A stretch of 64,000 bases of DNA from QHVT01 sp036399015 (GCA_036399015.1 DASWNW010000036.1:142653-206652); one strand, 5' to 3'; shown: positions 39,550 to 48,198, counted from the stretch's first letter. Notes: a model not told the origin generated them from the letters alone. Made by a program: numbers and translations.

Positions 39550-39843
39550 GCGCGTCTGAGAAACCTGCAACACAACAGTCCTGCGTCGAAAAACGGGGTC
39601 GATGGATCAGGGACGGGCGGGAGTGCGAAGGCTCAGCGCCGGTCCAGGCGGAACGACCAGGTCATGCACGCACACTCTCGCACACGGTGTGACGCCAGAG
39701 CGCATTTCCACCCCCTGTAGAAGCACGTTAGTGCACAAGGTTTTGGGAGGGGGGCAGAATGGAGGATGGAGGGTGCAAGTTGCGGCTGGAGAGAGGGTTG
39801 CGAACTATCCTGCGCCTTGGGTGGGGAAGGCGACAGATCCGCA
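39550..39843. other. Gene-free region between two XRE-type genes
   Basis: About 290 bases with no credible gene on either strand. It holds short inverted repeats such as GCAC-GTTA-GTGC (39724-39735) and G-rich stretches around 39748-39775. Nothing else is recognised. Confidence 0.6.
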
Positions 39844-39886
39844 TTGACATCCATCCTGCTCGTCTTTATAGTGCAACATACTGCAC
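39844..39886 (+). promoter_or_regulatory. Sigma70-like promoter with operator
   Basis: TTGACA (39844-39849), 17 nt, TATAGT (39867-39872). The inverted repeat GTGCA-N6-TGCAC (39871-39886) covers the end of the -10 and the expected start of transcription (~39879). The ATG follows at 39887, so the leader is 10 bases or fewer and carries no Shine-Dalgarno. Confidence 0.75.
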
Positions 39887-40108
39887 ATGGCCACGCGTCT
39901 CGAGAAGTTTCTGAAGAGCAGGGGCATCAAGCCGGCGCACCTCGCGCGGGAGTCGGGTTACAGCAGGCAGCATCTGCTGAGAATCCGTCTGGGGCGCATG
40001 GAACCGACGCGGCGTTGTATCGCGGCGATCGCCTCCGCCTGCCGCCGGCTCTCCGGCGAGGCGGTTCGGGCCACCGACCTGTTCGACCTGGAGGGGGAGG
40101 ATCAGTAG
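39887..40108 (+). CDS. Small XRE-family DNA-binding protein, 73 aa
   Basis: One helix-turn-helix domain and little more: LEKFLKSRGIKPAHLARESGYSRQHLLRIRLG (helices 1-3) and RRCIAAIASACRRLSG. It would bind DNA as a dimer, probably at the GTGCA-N6-TGCAC repeat overlapping its own promoter. The start is set by the strong promoter immediately upstream, giving an almost leaderless message. A receiver-domain gene follows after 6 bases, so the two are probably expressed together. Confidence 0.85.
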   Translation: MATRLEKFLKSRGIKPAHLARESGYSRQHLLRIRLGRMEPTRRCIAAIASACRRLSGEAVRATDLFDLEGEDQ

Positions 40109-40114
40109 CATCCA

Positions 40115-40507
40115 TTGCAGCCCGCAGAGCATAGCCCCGAGCTGGAGATCTTCACAACCCGGACGGTTGCGGTGGTGGAGGGCAACCGGCGCGCTGCGGA
40201 AATGCTGCACACCTTCTTCCGGCTGATGGAGCTCGACTGCTCCCTCATTTCCCCCGATTTCCAGGCTGTTTCCACCGTCCGTAGGCTCGAGCCGGACGTT
40301 CTGATCCTCGACCTCGACCTCCCCGGTCTACGCGCCTTGGATATCGCCCGCGAATCCCGCCGCTTCCGCTCCGACCTCCCCCTCATCTTCCTCACCGACG
40401 AACCCCCCCAGATGATCCCCTTCGATGCCCCCGTCCTCCCGAAGCCGCACGATTGCTTCGAAGAGCTGTTGCGGCTGCTGGAGATCGTGCTGGCGTTTGA
40501 ACGCTGA
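40115..40507 (+). CDS. Single receiver-domain protein, atypical
   Basis: 130 residues resembling a response-regulator receiver domain: TVAVVEGNRRAAEMLH (strand 1; the usual acidic pair is replaced by EG), DVLILDLDLPGLRALD with the phospho-acceptor region, LPLIFLTDEPP (switch Thr) and PVLPKPHDCFEELL (Lys-Pro). No output domain. With the acidic pair altered, Mg2+-dependent phosphorylation may be weak or absent. Start TTG 40115 is uncertain. Co-directional with the small XRE gene just upstream. Confidence 0.72.
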   Translation: MQPAEHSPELEIFTTRTVAVVEGNRRAAEMLHTFFRLMELDCSLISPDFQAVSTVRRLEPDVLILDLDLPGLRALDIARESRRFRSDLPLIFLTDEPPQMIPFDAPVLPKPHDCFEELLRLLEIVLAFER

Positions 40508-40526
40508 GCGCGCTGCGCGCGCTAGC

Positions 40527-40626
40527 GGTTGCTGGTTACTGGTTGCTGGTTGCTCGTGCCGTTTCGGCTGAGGGACGGCCTCCCAAGCAACAAGCCACGA
40601 GCAACCAGCAACCAGCAACCAGCAAC
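40527..40626. repeat. Inverted heptanucleotide array (GGTTGCT/AGCAACC)
   Basis: Left arm: four units at 40527-40554 (GGTTGCT, GGTTACT, GGTTGCT, GGTTGCT). Loop: 30 nt. Right arm: six units at 40585-40626 (AAGCAAC, AAGCCAC, GAGCAAC, then CAGCAAC three times). A GC palindrome (GCGCGCTGCGCGCGC) stands just before the left arm. Confidence 0.95.
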
Positions 40627-40647
40627 ATTGATACGATCCCCTCCCGC

Positions 40648-42714
40648 ATGAGAAACCGCACGCTCCTCCTCCCCGCGCTCGTGTTCCTCGCCGCCTGCGC
40701 CACCTCGCGTCCGCAGCAGGCGCCGCCTCCTCCTCCGCCAAAGGCGCTGCTCGGCGCGCACGGGTTCGAGCTTTCCAGCATCGACCGCTCGGTGTCGCCC
40801 TGCGACGACTTCTATCAATATGCGAACGGCGGGTGGCGGACGGCGCATCCGCTGCCGGCGGTCTACGCGCGCTACGGGCGCTTCGAGGAGGTGGCGGAGC
40901 GGAACCGGGAGACGCTGCGGAGCATCCTCGAGTCCTCCGCGAAGGAGACCAGCGCCGCGGCGGGGTCGAACGCGCAGAAGCTCGGCGACTTCTGGAGCTC
41001 CTGCATGAACGAGACGGCCATCGAGGCGGCCGGCGTCACGCCGATCCGTCCCGATCTCGACCGCGTCGACGCCATCGGCAGCCGGGCGGAGATGGTCGCG
41101 GAGATCCACCGCCAGCAGCAGGCCGGCATCGCGCCGCTCTTCCGCTTCTCCGCGCAGAACGACTTCAAGAATTCGACGCAGGTCATCGCCACCGTTTCCC
41201 AGGGAGGGCTCGGCCTGCCCGACCGCGAGTACTACCTCCGCGACGACGAGAAGTTCCGCGACACGCGCAAGGAGTACGTCGCGCACCTGCAGAAGATGTT
41301 CGAGCTGGCCGGCGTGCCGGCCGCGAAGGCGGCGGCGGACGCGGAGCGGGTGATCGCGCTGGAGACGCAGCTCGCCCGCGCCTCGATGGCCCGCGCCGAC
41401 CAGCGCAAGCCGGAGAACACGTACCACATCACCGCCGTCTCGGAGCTTCAGTCGATCGCACCGCTCCTCGACTGGCCTGCCTTCTTCCGCTCTCTCGGCC
41501 TCACCGACCTCCGCTCGCTCAACGTCGCGCAGCCGGAGTTCATCCGCGAGGCGAACCGGCTCGTCGACGAGGCGCCGCTCGAGTCGTGGAAGGCTTACCT
41601 CCGCTGGAACCTCATCGACGCAGCCGCGCCGATGCTCTCCTCCGCCTTCGTCAACCAGGACTTTGCCTTCCGGCAGACGCACCTCTCCGGCACGAAGGAG
41701 AACCAGCCGCGCTGGCAGCGCTGCGTCCGCGCCGCCGACCAGAACCTCGGCGAGGTGCTGGGGCAGGAGTACGTGAAGCGCGCCTTCACCCCCGAGGCGA
41801 AGGCGAAGATGGATGAGCTCATCGACAACCTCGTCGGCGCCCTGCGCGAGGACATCCCCACCCTTCAGTGGATGGGCGATGAGACGAAGCAGACCGCGCT
41901 CGCGAAGCTGGAGGCGTTCCGCCGCCGCATCGGCTTTCCGGAGAAGTGGATCGACTACGCGACGCTGAACGTCGGGCGCGACTCCTATCTCGCCAACGTC
42001 ATGACCGCCCGCGCGTTCAACGTGCGGCGGGCGGCGAGCCGCGTCGGCAAGCCGGACGACCCGAATGAGTGGGGTAACTTCACGCCGTCCACCGTGAACG
42101 CGAGCTACAGCCCGACCCGCAACAACATCACCTTTCCGGCAGGCATCCTCCAGCCGCCGTTTTACGACCCCAATGCCGACGACGCCTACAACTACGGCGG
42201 TATCGGCACCGTCATCGGACACGAGATGACGCACGGCTTCGACGACCAGGGGGCGAAGTTCGATCCGACGGGAAACCTGCGCAACTGGTGGACCGCCGCC
42301 GATCTCGAGAAGTTCCAGGCCCGCGCCCGCTGCATCGCCCAGCAGTACGGCACGTGGCAGGTCGAAGAGGGGCTGAACCTGCAGGGCGAGCTGGTGACCG
42401 GCGAGGCCATCGCCGATCTCGGCGGCGTGACGCTCGCGCTGCGCGCCTACCAGAAGTCGCTCCAGGGCAAGCCGCGCCTCAGCCTCGACGGCTACTCCCC
42501 CGAGCAGCGCTTCTTCCTCGGCTTCGCCCAGGTCTGGGCCCAGAACATGGCCGCCGCCGAGGCGCGGAGAAGAGCGCTCACCGACCCCCACGCCCCCGGT
42601 CCCGCCCGCGTGAACCTCACGGTCATGAACATGCCGGAGTTCGCCGACGCCTGGAGCTGCATTGCGACGTCGAAGATGGTGCGGAAGGAGGGGGAGAGGT
42701 GCGATATCTGGTAG
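40648..42714 (+). CDS. M13 family metallopeptidase (PepO/neprilysin-like) lipoprotein
   Basis: 688 residues. Lipoprotein signal LLLPALVFLAAC, then the neprilysin-type fold. The zinc site is VIGHEMTHGFDDQG (H525ExxH) and the third ligand region is GEAIADLGG. The substrate motif is VNASYSPTRNNITFPAGILQ, and the end CDIW matches the family C-terminal CxxW. The N-terminal SVSPCDDFYQYANGGW is a family signature. It degrades oligopeptides in the periplasm or at the surface. ATG 40648 is chosen by the signal; the frame is open back through the heptamer array. Confidence 0.95.
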   Translation: MRNRTLLLPALVFLAACATSRPQQAPPPPPPKALLGAHGFELSSIDRSVSPCDDFYQYANGGWRTAHPLPAVYARYGRFEEVAERNRETLRSILESSAKETSAAAGSNAQKLGDFWSSCMNETAIEAAGVTPIRPDLDRVDAIGSRAEMVAEIHRQQQAGIAPLFRFSAQNDFKNSTQVIATVSQGGLGLPDREYYLRDDEKFRDTRKEYVAHLQKMFELAGVPAAKAAADAERVIALETQLARASMARADQRKPENTYHITAVSELQSIAPLLDWPAFFRSLGLTDLRSLNVAQPEFIREANRLVDEAPLESWKAYLRWNLIDAAAPMLSSAFVNQDFAFRQTHLSGTKENQPRWQRCVRAADQNLGEVLGQEYVKRAFTPEAKAKMDELIDNLVGALREDIPTLQWMGDETKQTALAKLEAFRRRIGFPEKWIDYATLNVGRDSYLANVMTARAFNVRRAASRVGKPDDPNEWGNFTPSTVNASYSPTRNNITFPAGILQPPFYDPNADDAYNYGGIGTVIGHEMTHGFDDQGAKFDPTGNLRNWWTAADLEKFQARARCIAQQYGTWQVEEGLNLQGELVTGEAIADLGGVTLALRAYQKSLQGKPRLSLDGYSPEQRFFLGFAQVWAQNMAAAEARRRALTDPHAPGPARVNLTVMNMPEFADAWSCIATSKMVRKEGERCDIW

Positions 42715-42719
42715 TGAAT

Positions 42720-42802
42720 GGTTGCTCGTTGCTGGTGACTGGTTGCTCGTGACTCATCGCCAGAAGAACCTCACAAGCAACGGGCAACCAGCAACCAGCA
42801 AC
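42720..42802. repeat. Inverted heptanucleotide array abutting a start codon
   Basis: Left arm: five units at 42720-42754 (GGTTGCT, CGTTGCT, GGTGACT, GGTTGCT, CGTGACT). Loop: 20 nt. Right arm: four units at 42775-42802 (AAGCAAC, GGGCAAC, CAGCAAC, CAGCAAC). It starts 5 bases after one stop codon, and its last base touches the ATG of the next gene. Confidence 0.95.
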
Positions 42803-44206
42803 ATGTCCTACCCCCTCGAACCCCCCGCTCCCGAGATGCGTGCGCTCATCGCGGCAGCGACGGAGCGCATCATCGCCCACATCGAGTCGCTGCCCTCGCA
42901 GCCGGCGATGAATGTCGAGGGGGCGACGGAGTTTGCGCGGACGCTGGTCGAGCCGCTGCCGCGGACGGGGCAGTCGTACGGCGAGCTGCTCGACTTTCTG
43001 TTCGACGAGGCCATTCCTCGCTCGTTCACCGCCGCGGGGCCGGGGTATCTCGCGTATGTGCCGGGCGGGGGGCTGTTTCACTCCGCGGTCGCCGACCTGA
43101 TCGCCGACGCGGTGAACCGCTACGTCGGCGTCTGCGCGGCGGCGCCGGCGCTGGTGCAGCTCGAGGCGAACGTCGTCCGCTGGTTCTGCGAGATCGTCGG
43201 CCTGCCGCACGGGTCGGGCGGGGTGCTGACCAGCGGCGGCTCGCTGGCGAACTTCACCGGCATCGTCACCGCGCGCCGCGCCATGCTCCCGGACGACTTC
43301 CTGCGCGGGACGCTCTACTGCTCGAACCAGATCCACCATTCGTTTCAGAAGGCGGCGAACCTGGCCGGCTTCCCGTACGCGAACATCCGCGAGCTGCCGG
43401 TCGATGAGCGGTTCCGCATTCGCGTCGATGCCTTGGAAGAGGCGATCGCGCGCGACCGGCGCGATGGCTGGACGCCGTTCCTCATCGCGGGCAGCGCCGG
43501 CACCACCGGCACCGGCGCCGTCGACGATCTCGAGGCGCTCGCCCGTGTGGCGCGTGAGGAGAAGCTCTGGTTCCACGTCGACGGCGCCTACGGCGCGCTC
43601 TTCATGCTCACGGAGCGGGGACGCGCGGCGCTGAAGGGCATCGAGCAGGCCGACTCGCTGATCCTCGATCCGCACAAGACGCTCTTCCTTCCCTTCGGCA
43701 CCGGCGCCGTGCTCGTGCGCGACGCGCGTGCCCTCCACCGCGCGCATTCGCTCCACGCCGACTACCTGCCGGACATGCAGCAGGAGGACGAGCTGGTCGA
43801 CTTCTGCGAGATCTCTCCGGAGCTCTCGCGCGACTTCCGCGGCCTCCGGGTCTGGCTGCCGCTGAAGATGTTCGGCATCGAGCCGTTCCGCGAACAGCTC
43901 GACGAGAAGCTCGATCTCATTGAATACGCGGTGGCCGAGCTGCGGAAGATCGAGGGGATGGAGATCGTCGCGGAGCCGCAGCTCACCATCACCGCCTTCC
44001 GGCTCGTTCGCGACGGCGCCGATCTCAACGCGCTCAACAAACGCCTGCTCGACCGCATCAACGCGAAGCAGCGGGTCATGCTCACCCCCACCACCGTCGA
44101 CGGCCGCTTCGTCATCCGCATGGCCGTCGTCTCACACCGCACGCACCGCGACCGCATCGACATGGCGCTCGCCGACATCCGCGACGCGATCGCCGAACTG
44201 GAGTGA
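42803..44206 (+). CDS. Pyridoxal-phosphate-dependent amino-acid decarboxylase (group II)
   Basis: 467 residues of the aromatic-L-amino-acid/glutamate decarboxylase fold: the PLP pocket GVLTSGGSLANFTGI, IHHSFQKAANLAG, FLIAGSAGTTGTGAVDD, WFHVDGAYGA, and the Schiff-base Lys292 in SLILDPHKTLFLPFG. It would remove the carboxyl group of an aromatic or related L-amino acid; which one is not clear. The ATG follows the heptamer array with no Shine-Dalgarno. Its stop overlaps the GTG of the porin gene by 4 bases. Confidence 0.93.
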   Translation: MSYPLEPPAPEMRALIAAATERIIAHIESLPSQPAMNVEGATEFARTLVEPLPRTGQSYGELLDFLFDEAIPRSFTAAGPGYLAYVPGGGLFHSAVADLIADAVNRYVGVCAAAPALVQLEANVVRWFCEIVGLPHGSGGVLTSGGSLANFTGIVTARRAMLPDDFLRGTLYCSNQIHHSFQKAANLAGFPYANIRELPVDERFRIRVDALEEAIARDRRDGWTPFLIAGSAGTTGTGAVDDLEALARVAREEKLWFHVDGAYGALFMLTERGRAALKGIEQADSLILDPHKTLFLPFGTGAVLVRDARALHRAHSLHADYLPDMQQEDELVDFCEISPELSRDFRGLRVWLPLKMFGIEPFREQLDEKLDLIEYAVAELRKIEGMEIVAEPQLTITAFRLVRDGADLNALNKRLLDRINAKQRVMLTPTTVDGRFVIRMAVVSHRTHRDRIDMALADIRDAIAELE

Positions 44207-45183
44207 CGTTGAAAAGGATCTTCCTGTTGCTGTTCCTCTCCTGCCCGATCCTCGCGCAGGAGAAGCCGGTCACCATCTCCGGCGTCGTCTTCGGCGACTA
44301 CTACGCCGCCGTCTCCCATCACGATCCCGACGTCGAGGGGATGAACGGCTTCTGGATTCGCCGCGGCTATCTCACGTTCGACCGCGCGCTCTCGGAGCAG
44401 CTCTCCGCGCAACTCCGCTTCGAGGTCAACCAGGCCGGCGACTTTCAGACGAACGCGAACCTGGAGCCGTACGTCAAGGACGCCTGGGTCCGCTGGCGCC
44501 GCAGCCCGGCGCTCGAAGTGGTGGCGGGCCTCTCGCCATCGCCGGCGATCGTGACGGTGGAGCGGGTGTGGGGCTATCGCTCCGTCGAGCGGAGCGCGCT
44601 CGATCTGCAGCGCATGATCAACACCCGCGACCTCGGCCTCGCGGTGCTCGGCGCCGCGGGACGCATCCGTTACCACGCGCAGGTGGGCAACGGCGCCGCC
44701 GTCGGCAGCGAGACGAACGAGGGGAAGAAGGTCGCCGCGTCGGTCAGCCTGCTCCCGACCGCGTCCACACTCCTCGACGTCTACGCCGATCACGACGACC
44801 GCCCTGGCGCCACCGACCGCACCACCGTGCAGCTCCTGGCGGCGCTCACGAACGAGCGGATGCGCGCCGGCGTGCAACTCGGGCGGCAGATCCGCGAGGG
44901 AGCCAACGACCTCGACGTGGCGTCGCTCTTCGCCGTCTACAACCTCGGCGCGAAGTACTCGCTCATCGGCCGCGTCGACCGCAACTTCGACGCGAATCCG
45001 GAAGGGGAGCGCATCGCTTATCTGCCCTTCGACCCGGCGCGCAAGTCCTTCTTCTTCCTCGCCGGCGTCGACTGGAAGCTGCACAAGAACCTGAGCGTGA
45101 TTCCGAACGTCGAGTACGTGCTCTACGACGGTGCCGGCGAGGACGACCTCTTCGCACGCGTCACCGCGAACTTCACCTTCTAA
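44203..45183 (+). CDS. OprO/OprP-like porin
   Basis: 326 residues. A signal peptide (LKRIFLLLFLSCPILAQ) and a beta-barrel body with alternating hydrophobic strands: VTISGVVFGDYYAAV, GFWIRRGYLTFDRALSEQLSAQLRFEV, DAWVRWRRSPALEVVAGLSP. The last residue is Phe (ARVTANFTF), as required for outer-membrane assembly. This matches phosphate-selective-porin-like proteins. Start GTG 44203 overlaps the decarboxylase stop (GTGA), suggesting co-translation. Confidence 0.88.
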   Translation: MTLKRIFLLLFLSCPILAQEKPVTISGVVFGDYYAAVSHHDPDVEGMNGFWIRRGYLTFDRALSEQLSAQLRFEVNQAGDFQTNANLEPYVKDAWVRWRRSPALEVVAGLSPSPAIVTVERVWGYRSVERSALDLQRMINTRDLGLAVLGAAGRIRYHAQVGNGAAVGSETNEGKKVAASVSLLPTASTLLDVYADHDDRPGATDRTTVQLLAALTNERMRAGVQLGRQIREGANDLDVASLFAVYNLGAKYSLIGRVDRNFDANPEGERIAYLPFDPARKSFFFLAGVDWKLHKNLSVIPNVEYVLYDGAGEDDLFARVTANFTF

Positions 45184-45264
45184 CGTATCTCTCACTCAGC
45201 CGCGGCGAGGCCCCGCAGCGCTCGCACGGTACTCGCGCCGGGTGCACACGTGTCGTCTCCGGCG

Positions 45265-45747
45265 CTAGCGCGGCGGGACGATCGTGAACCCGGGGGGCGC
45301 GTCTGTCGGCTTCGCCTGATGGCAGTGGTACATATCCATGATGATCTCCGTAGTGTCCGCGCCACACCTGACCTCATAAATATCTATGACGTGATAGTCG
45401 CTCTCTGCGGCCGCCAACGGGCCCTCTCGGAACATTTGCTCGACGGCCTTCTCTTCTTCGGCACGGTTCTTCGGTGTTGTACGGCTACCGCCACTGCCGC
45501 TGCGCTTGAACGTCGGGACTGACCCGTCTGGGCACCGTAGCCGCTGCAAATATTTTCTCTCTCCCGCGGGCTTACACACCTCGACCGCGTGCGCGGAAGA
45601 CGTGCCGTACGAAGGTGACGCCGAGACCGGCGTAGCGGGTTGACTGGCCGATGGTGATGCACGGTCAGGCTTAGTCGTGCATGCACTGAAACAGAAGGGG
45701 GCGACGATGGCGAGTGCGAGAGCGAAAGAAGCGCGCGACGTACTCAT
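45265..45747 (-). CDS. Hypothetical lipoprotein with Cys-rich C-terminal domain
   Basis: 160 residues. Signal peptide ALALAIVAPFCFSAC (lipobox), a Ser/Pro-rich linker, and a C-terminal part with several Cys (EVCKPAGERKYLQRLRCPDG, YEVRCGADTTEIIMDMYHCH) that may form disulfides. Not recognised. Its base composition is noticeably less GC-rich than the neighbours (for example ATAAATATCTATGACG in the coding region), a sign of possible recent acquisition. ATG 45747 is 36 bases from the end of the DUF885 gene on the same strand. Confidence 0.72.
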   Translation of the reverse strand: MSTSRASFALALAIVAPFCFSACTTKPDRASPSASQPATPVSASPSYGTSSAHAVEVCKPAGERKYLQRLRCPDGSVPTFKRSGSGGSRTTPKNRAEEEKAVEQMFREGPLAAAESDYHVIDIYEVRCGADTTEIIMDMYHCHQAKPTDAPPGFTIVPPR

Positions 45748-45783
45748 GGTCAGCAGTTGTACACCCTTTCGCCCTCCGTCCGG

Positions 45784-46992
45784 CTAACTCAGGCCCGACG
45801 GCAGCCGCGGCGACGACAGCAGCTCCGCGAAGACGTCCCACCGCTTCTCGGCGTCGCCGCCGCTGCGGCGCTCGACGTAGGCGCGCACCAGGTCCTTGCC
45901 GAGGTTGTAGTTGATGACGTAGCTGCGGTACTGGTCGAAGAAGCGGATGCGCTGGCGCGCGCGTGCCGGGTCCATGAGCGCGTACTCGACCAGCCACTCG
46001 ACCGCTTCCTCCGACGACCAGGCGCCGTCGAGATAGCGGCGCGCCGCCTCGTTGCCTGCGTAGCCGGTGCGGGAGACGAGATCGTAGACGCGGTAATACT
46101 GCTCCGCGCGTTCCGGATCGAAACCGGCCGCGGGGAAGAGCGTTTCGCGCTCCATCGCCACGCGCGCCTCGGCGGGGAAGGCCACCTCGATCCCGTAGTT
46201 CGCGCTTCCTTCGGCGATCAATGACTGCGCGGAGAAGAGCGCGTACACCGAGAACTCCGGCCAGCCGCGGTCGCGCACGAGCGTCTTCTCCAGCAGCGCG
46301 TTGTAGACGTGGTGGCCGGGGTAGCCCTCGTGGCAGGCGAGGTCGAGGGCGCGGTCGATGAAGATCGGCAGGTCGGTGTTGACCTGGATCAGGCTCGTGT
46401 AACCGCCCTTGTACCAGTTGTAGCCCGACCACGATTTGCCCGTGACGTATTCGACCGTGAACGACTCGCCGGCAGGGAGGGCCATGTGGTCCATGGTCAT
46501 GGCGCGGCAGACGTCGATCGCGGCGCCGAAGACGGCGTCGAGCTTCTCGCGCGGAATCGCGAACTCCAGCCGGAACGCCTCCACCCGTTCCGTGAGCGAG
46601 CCGGGGCCGGGGAGTTGTTCCTCGATCGCGGCGTTGAGCGCGCGGAAGTAGTCCTCGCCGTGCGTGGGCGCGACCGCGTCGTAGAGCGCCTTCGACTCCT
46701 CGTCGAACGTGAACTGCCGCCCCTGCAACATCTCCGCGCGGGCGATCAGCGCGTCGGTCTGCCGGCGGAGGTAGTCGAGGCGCAGCGAGTCGAGCTCCTC
46801 GGCCGGATGGTGGATGTTGGCCAGCCGCTCCCGCAGGGCGTATGCCTCCTCGTGGATGTGCGGCAGGGAGAGCCGTGCGGAGGCGACTTCCTCGCGCCAG
46901 GCGGGGGGGCCGTAATAGGCGTCGACGTAATCGGCGTCATGCTCGCCGAGGGCGAGGACGAGGCGGACGTAGCGTTCAGCGGCGTCGTTCAT
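45784..46992 (-). CDS. DUF885-type metallopeptidase
   Basis: 402 residues, largely helical. The signature LACHEGYPGHHVYN (HExxPGHH) is the zinc-binding helix of the DUF885 group, related to M32/M3-like thermolysin-fold peptidases. SLIAEGSANYGIEV supplies a downstream Glu. No signal peptide is seen, so it is either cytoplasmic or exported by an unusual route; many family members are lipoproteins. Substrate unknown. Divergent from the zinc-ribbon gene at 47050. Confidence 0.85.
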   Translation of the reverse strand: MNDAAERYVRLVLALGEHDADYVDAYYGPPAWREEVASARLSLPHIHEEAYALRERLANIHHPAEELDSLRLDYLRRQTDALIARAEMLQGRQFTFDEESKALYDAVAPTHGEDYFRALNAAIEEQLPGPGSLTERVEAFRLEFAIPREKLDAVFGAAIDVCRAMTMDHMALPAGESFTVEYVTGKSWSGYNWYKGGYTSLIQVNTDLPIFIDRALDLACHEGYPGHHVYNALLEKTLVRDRGWPEFSVYALFSAQSLIAEGSANYGIEVAFPAEARVAMERETLFPAAGFDPERAEQYYRVYDLVSRTGYAGNEAARRYLDGAWSSEEAVEWLVEYALMDPARARQRIRFFDQYRSYVINYNLGKDLVRAYVERRSGGDAEKRWDVFAELLSSPRLPSGLS

Positions 46993-47049
46993 GCTGCCGC
47001 ATCGTATTACCGGATCGTTCCGGGTACGCTTTTCGCCTTACACAGGGTC

Positions 47050-48087
47050 ATGAACACCTGTGTCAACTGTAGTGCGCCGCTGGCGCCCGACGCCAAGTTC
47101 TGTGCGCGCTGCGGGACGCCCGCGCCGATCGAGCCACCCGCTGCGCAGGCGCCGGCTGCGCCTCCGCCGCCGCCGGTGATTCCCCCGCCGGTGATTCCTC
47201 CGCCAGTCCAGGCCGCTCCGCCGCCACGGGCTGCCGCTCCGGCCCCGGCCGCTCCCGTCCCGCCGCGTCCGAGCGGCCCGTCGTATACGCCGGTGCAGCC
47301 GCCGCCGGGGAAGCGGAGCACCTGGTGGATCGTGCCGCTGGTGATCGTCGGCGTCGTCGTGATCGCCTGGTTGCTGCTGGCGGGCCTGCCGTTCGGCGGC
47401 AGGGAAGAGGGGGCGGAGAACGACGCTCCGGTGAGCGAGACCATCGCCGAGGGGACGACCACGGCGCAGGGAGACGCGCTGACCGGGACGCTGATCGAGG
47501 TGCCGGGCGTGGATGGCCCCGACACCGATACATCCGGTTCGCCGATGGATGACGACACCGCGACCATGGCGCCGCTCTCTCCGACTCCGGTGACGGAGCC
47601 GCGGGTGGTCGAGGAGACGCCGGAGCCGGGGACACCAGCCCGAACGACTCCCGCGCCCGCGCCGCCTGCGCGCGCGACTCCGGCGCCCGCGCGTACGACT
47701 CCAACACCGGCCCGGACGACTCCAACGCCCGCGCGGACCACGCCCACGCCGGCACCGACTCCGCGTCCGTCGGAGCCACGTCCGGCGCCGCAGCAGCCGC
47801 GTCCCGCCCCCTCGACACCCGCGCCTGCGCAGACGGGGGAGATCAGCGAGACCGAGGCCGCCTCGACGCTGCACGGCTACATCACGTCGCGCAACTACTA
47901 CGACGGCGTGAGCGGCAATTGCCTCGCCATCCGCAGCCACGGCTATCGCAACGTCGGCTACACCCTGTCGGTGTGGGACGGCTGCGTGAGCGGGGGAGGG
48001 TCGCGCATGCTCGGACGGTGGCGCGTCGACTCGAAGACGCGTGAGGTCTTCCGCCAGCGCGACGACGGTCGTTTCCTCCGGCCCTGA
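47050..48087 (+). CDS. Zinc-ribbon, single-pass membrane protein with Pro-rich stalk
   Basis: 345 residues. A zinc ribbon (CVNCSAPLAPDAKFCARCG, residues 4-22) is followed by a proline/alanine-rich linker, one membrane helix (WWIVPLVIVGVVVIAWLLLAG, ~100), a Thr/Pro repeat stalk (repeats of ARTTPTP) and a C-terminal beta-domain (LHGYITSRNYYDGVSGNCLAIRSHG). The zinc ribbon should face the cytoplasm and the C-terminal domain the periplasm. The arrangement resembles bacterial sensor-like envelope proteins; no function is known. ATG 47050 starts at the ribbon. Confidence 0.8.
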   Translation: MNTCVNCSAPLAPDAKFCARCGTPAPIEPPAAQAPAAPPPPPVIPPPVIPPPVQAAPPPRAAAPAPAAPVPPRPSGPSYTPVQPPPGKRSTWWIVPLVIVGVVVIAWLLLAGLPFGGREEGAENDAPVSETIAEGTTTAQGDALTGTLIEVPGVDGPDTDTSGSPMDDDTATMAPLSPTPVTEPRVVEETPEPGTPARTTPAPAPPARATPAPARTTPTPARTTPTPARTTPTPAPTPRPSEPRPAPQQPRPAPSTPAPAQTGEISETEAASTLHGYITSRNYYDGVSGNCLAIRSHGYRNVGYTLSVWDGCVSGGGSRMLGRWRVDSKTREVFRQRDDGRFLRP

Positions 48088-48126
48088 TGAAATGGATGAC
48101 CTCGGGCGCGCGTTCGCAGATCCCGG

Positions 48127-48155
48127 TTGACACGACGCACACGCGTCACTATGTT
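48127..48155 (+). promoter_or_regulatory. Promoter of the tRNA-Lys/tRNA-Glu genes
   Basis: TTGACA (48127-48132), 17-nt spacer, TATGTT (48150-48155); about 43 bases before the tRNA-Lys 5' end. Confidence 0.8.
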
Positions 48156-48198
48156 GGCCGTCTTCGCGAGCGCGCGCTCGCACGTTCGTTGAAGTTGC

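Noticed and set aside
40543..40647. N-terminal extension of the M13 peptidase through the heptamer array
   Set aside because: The lipoprotein signal begins at ATG 40648; the upstream part is repeat sequence.
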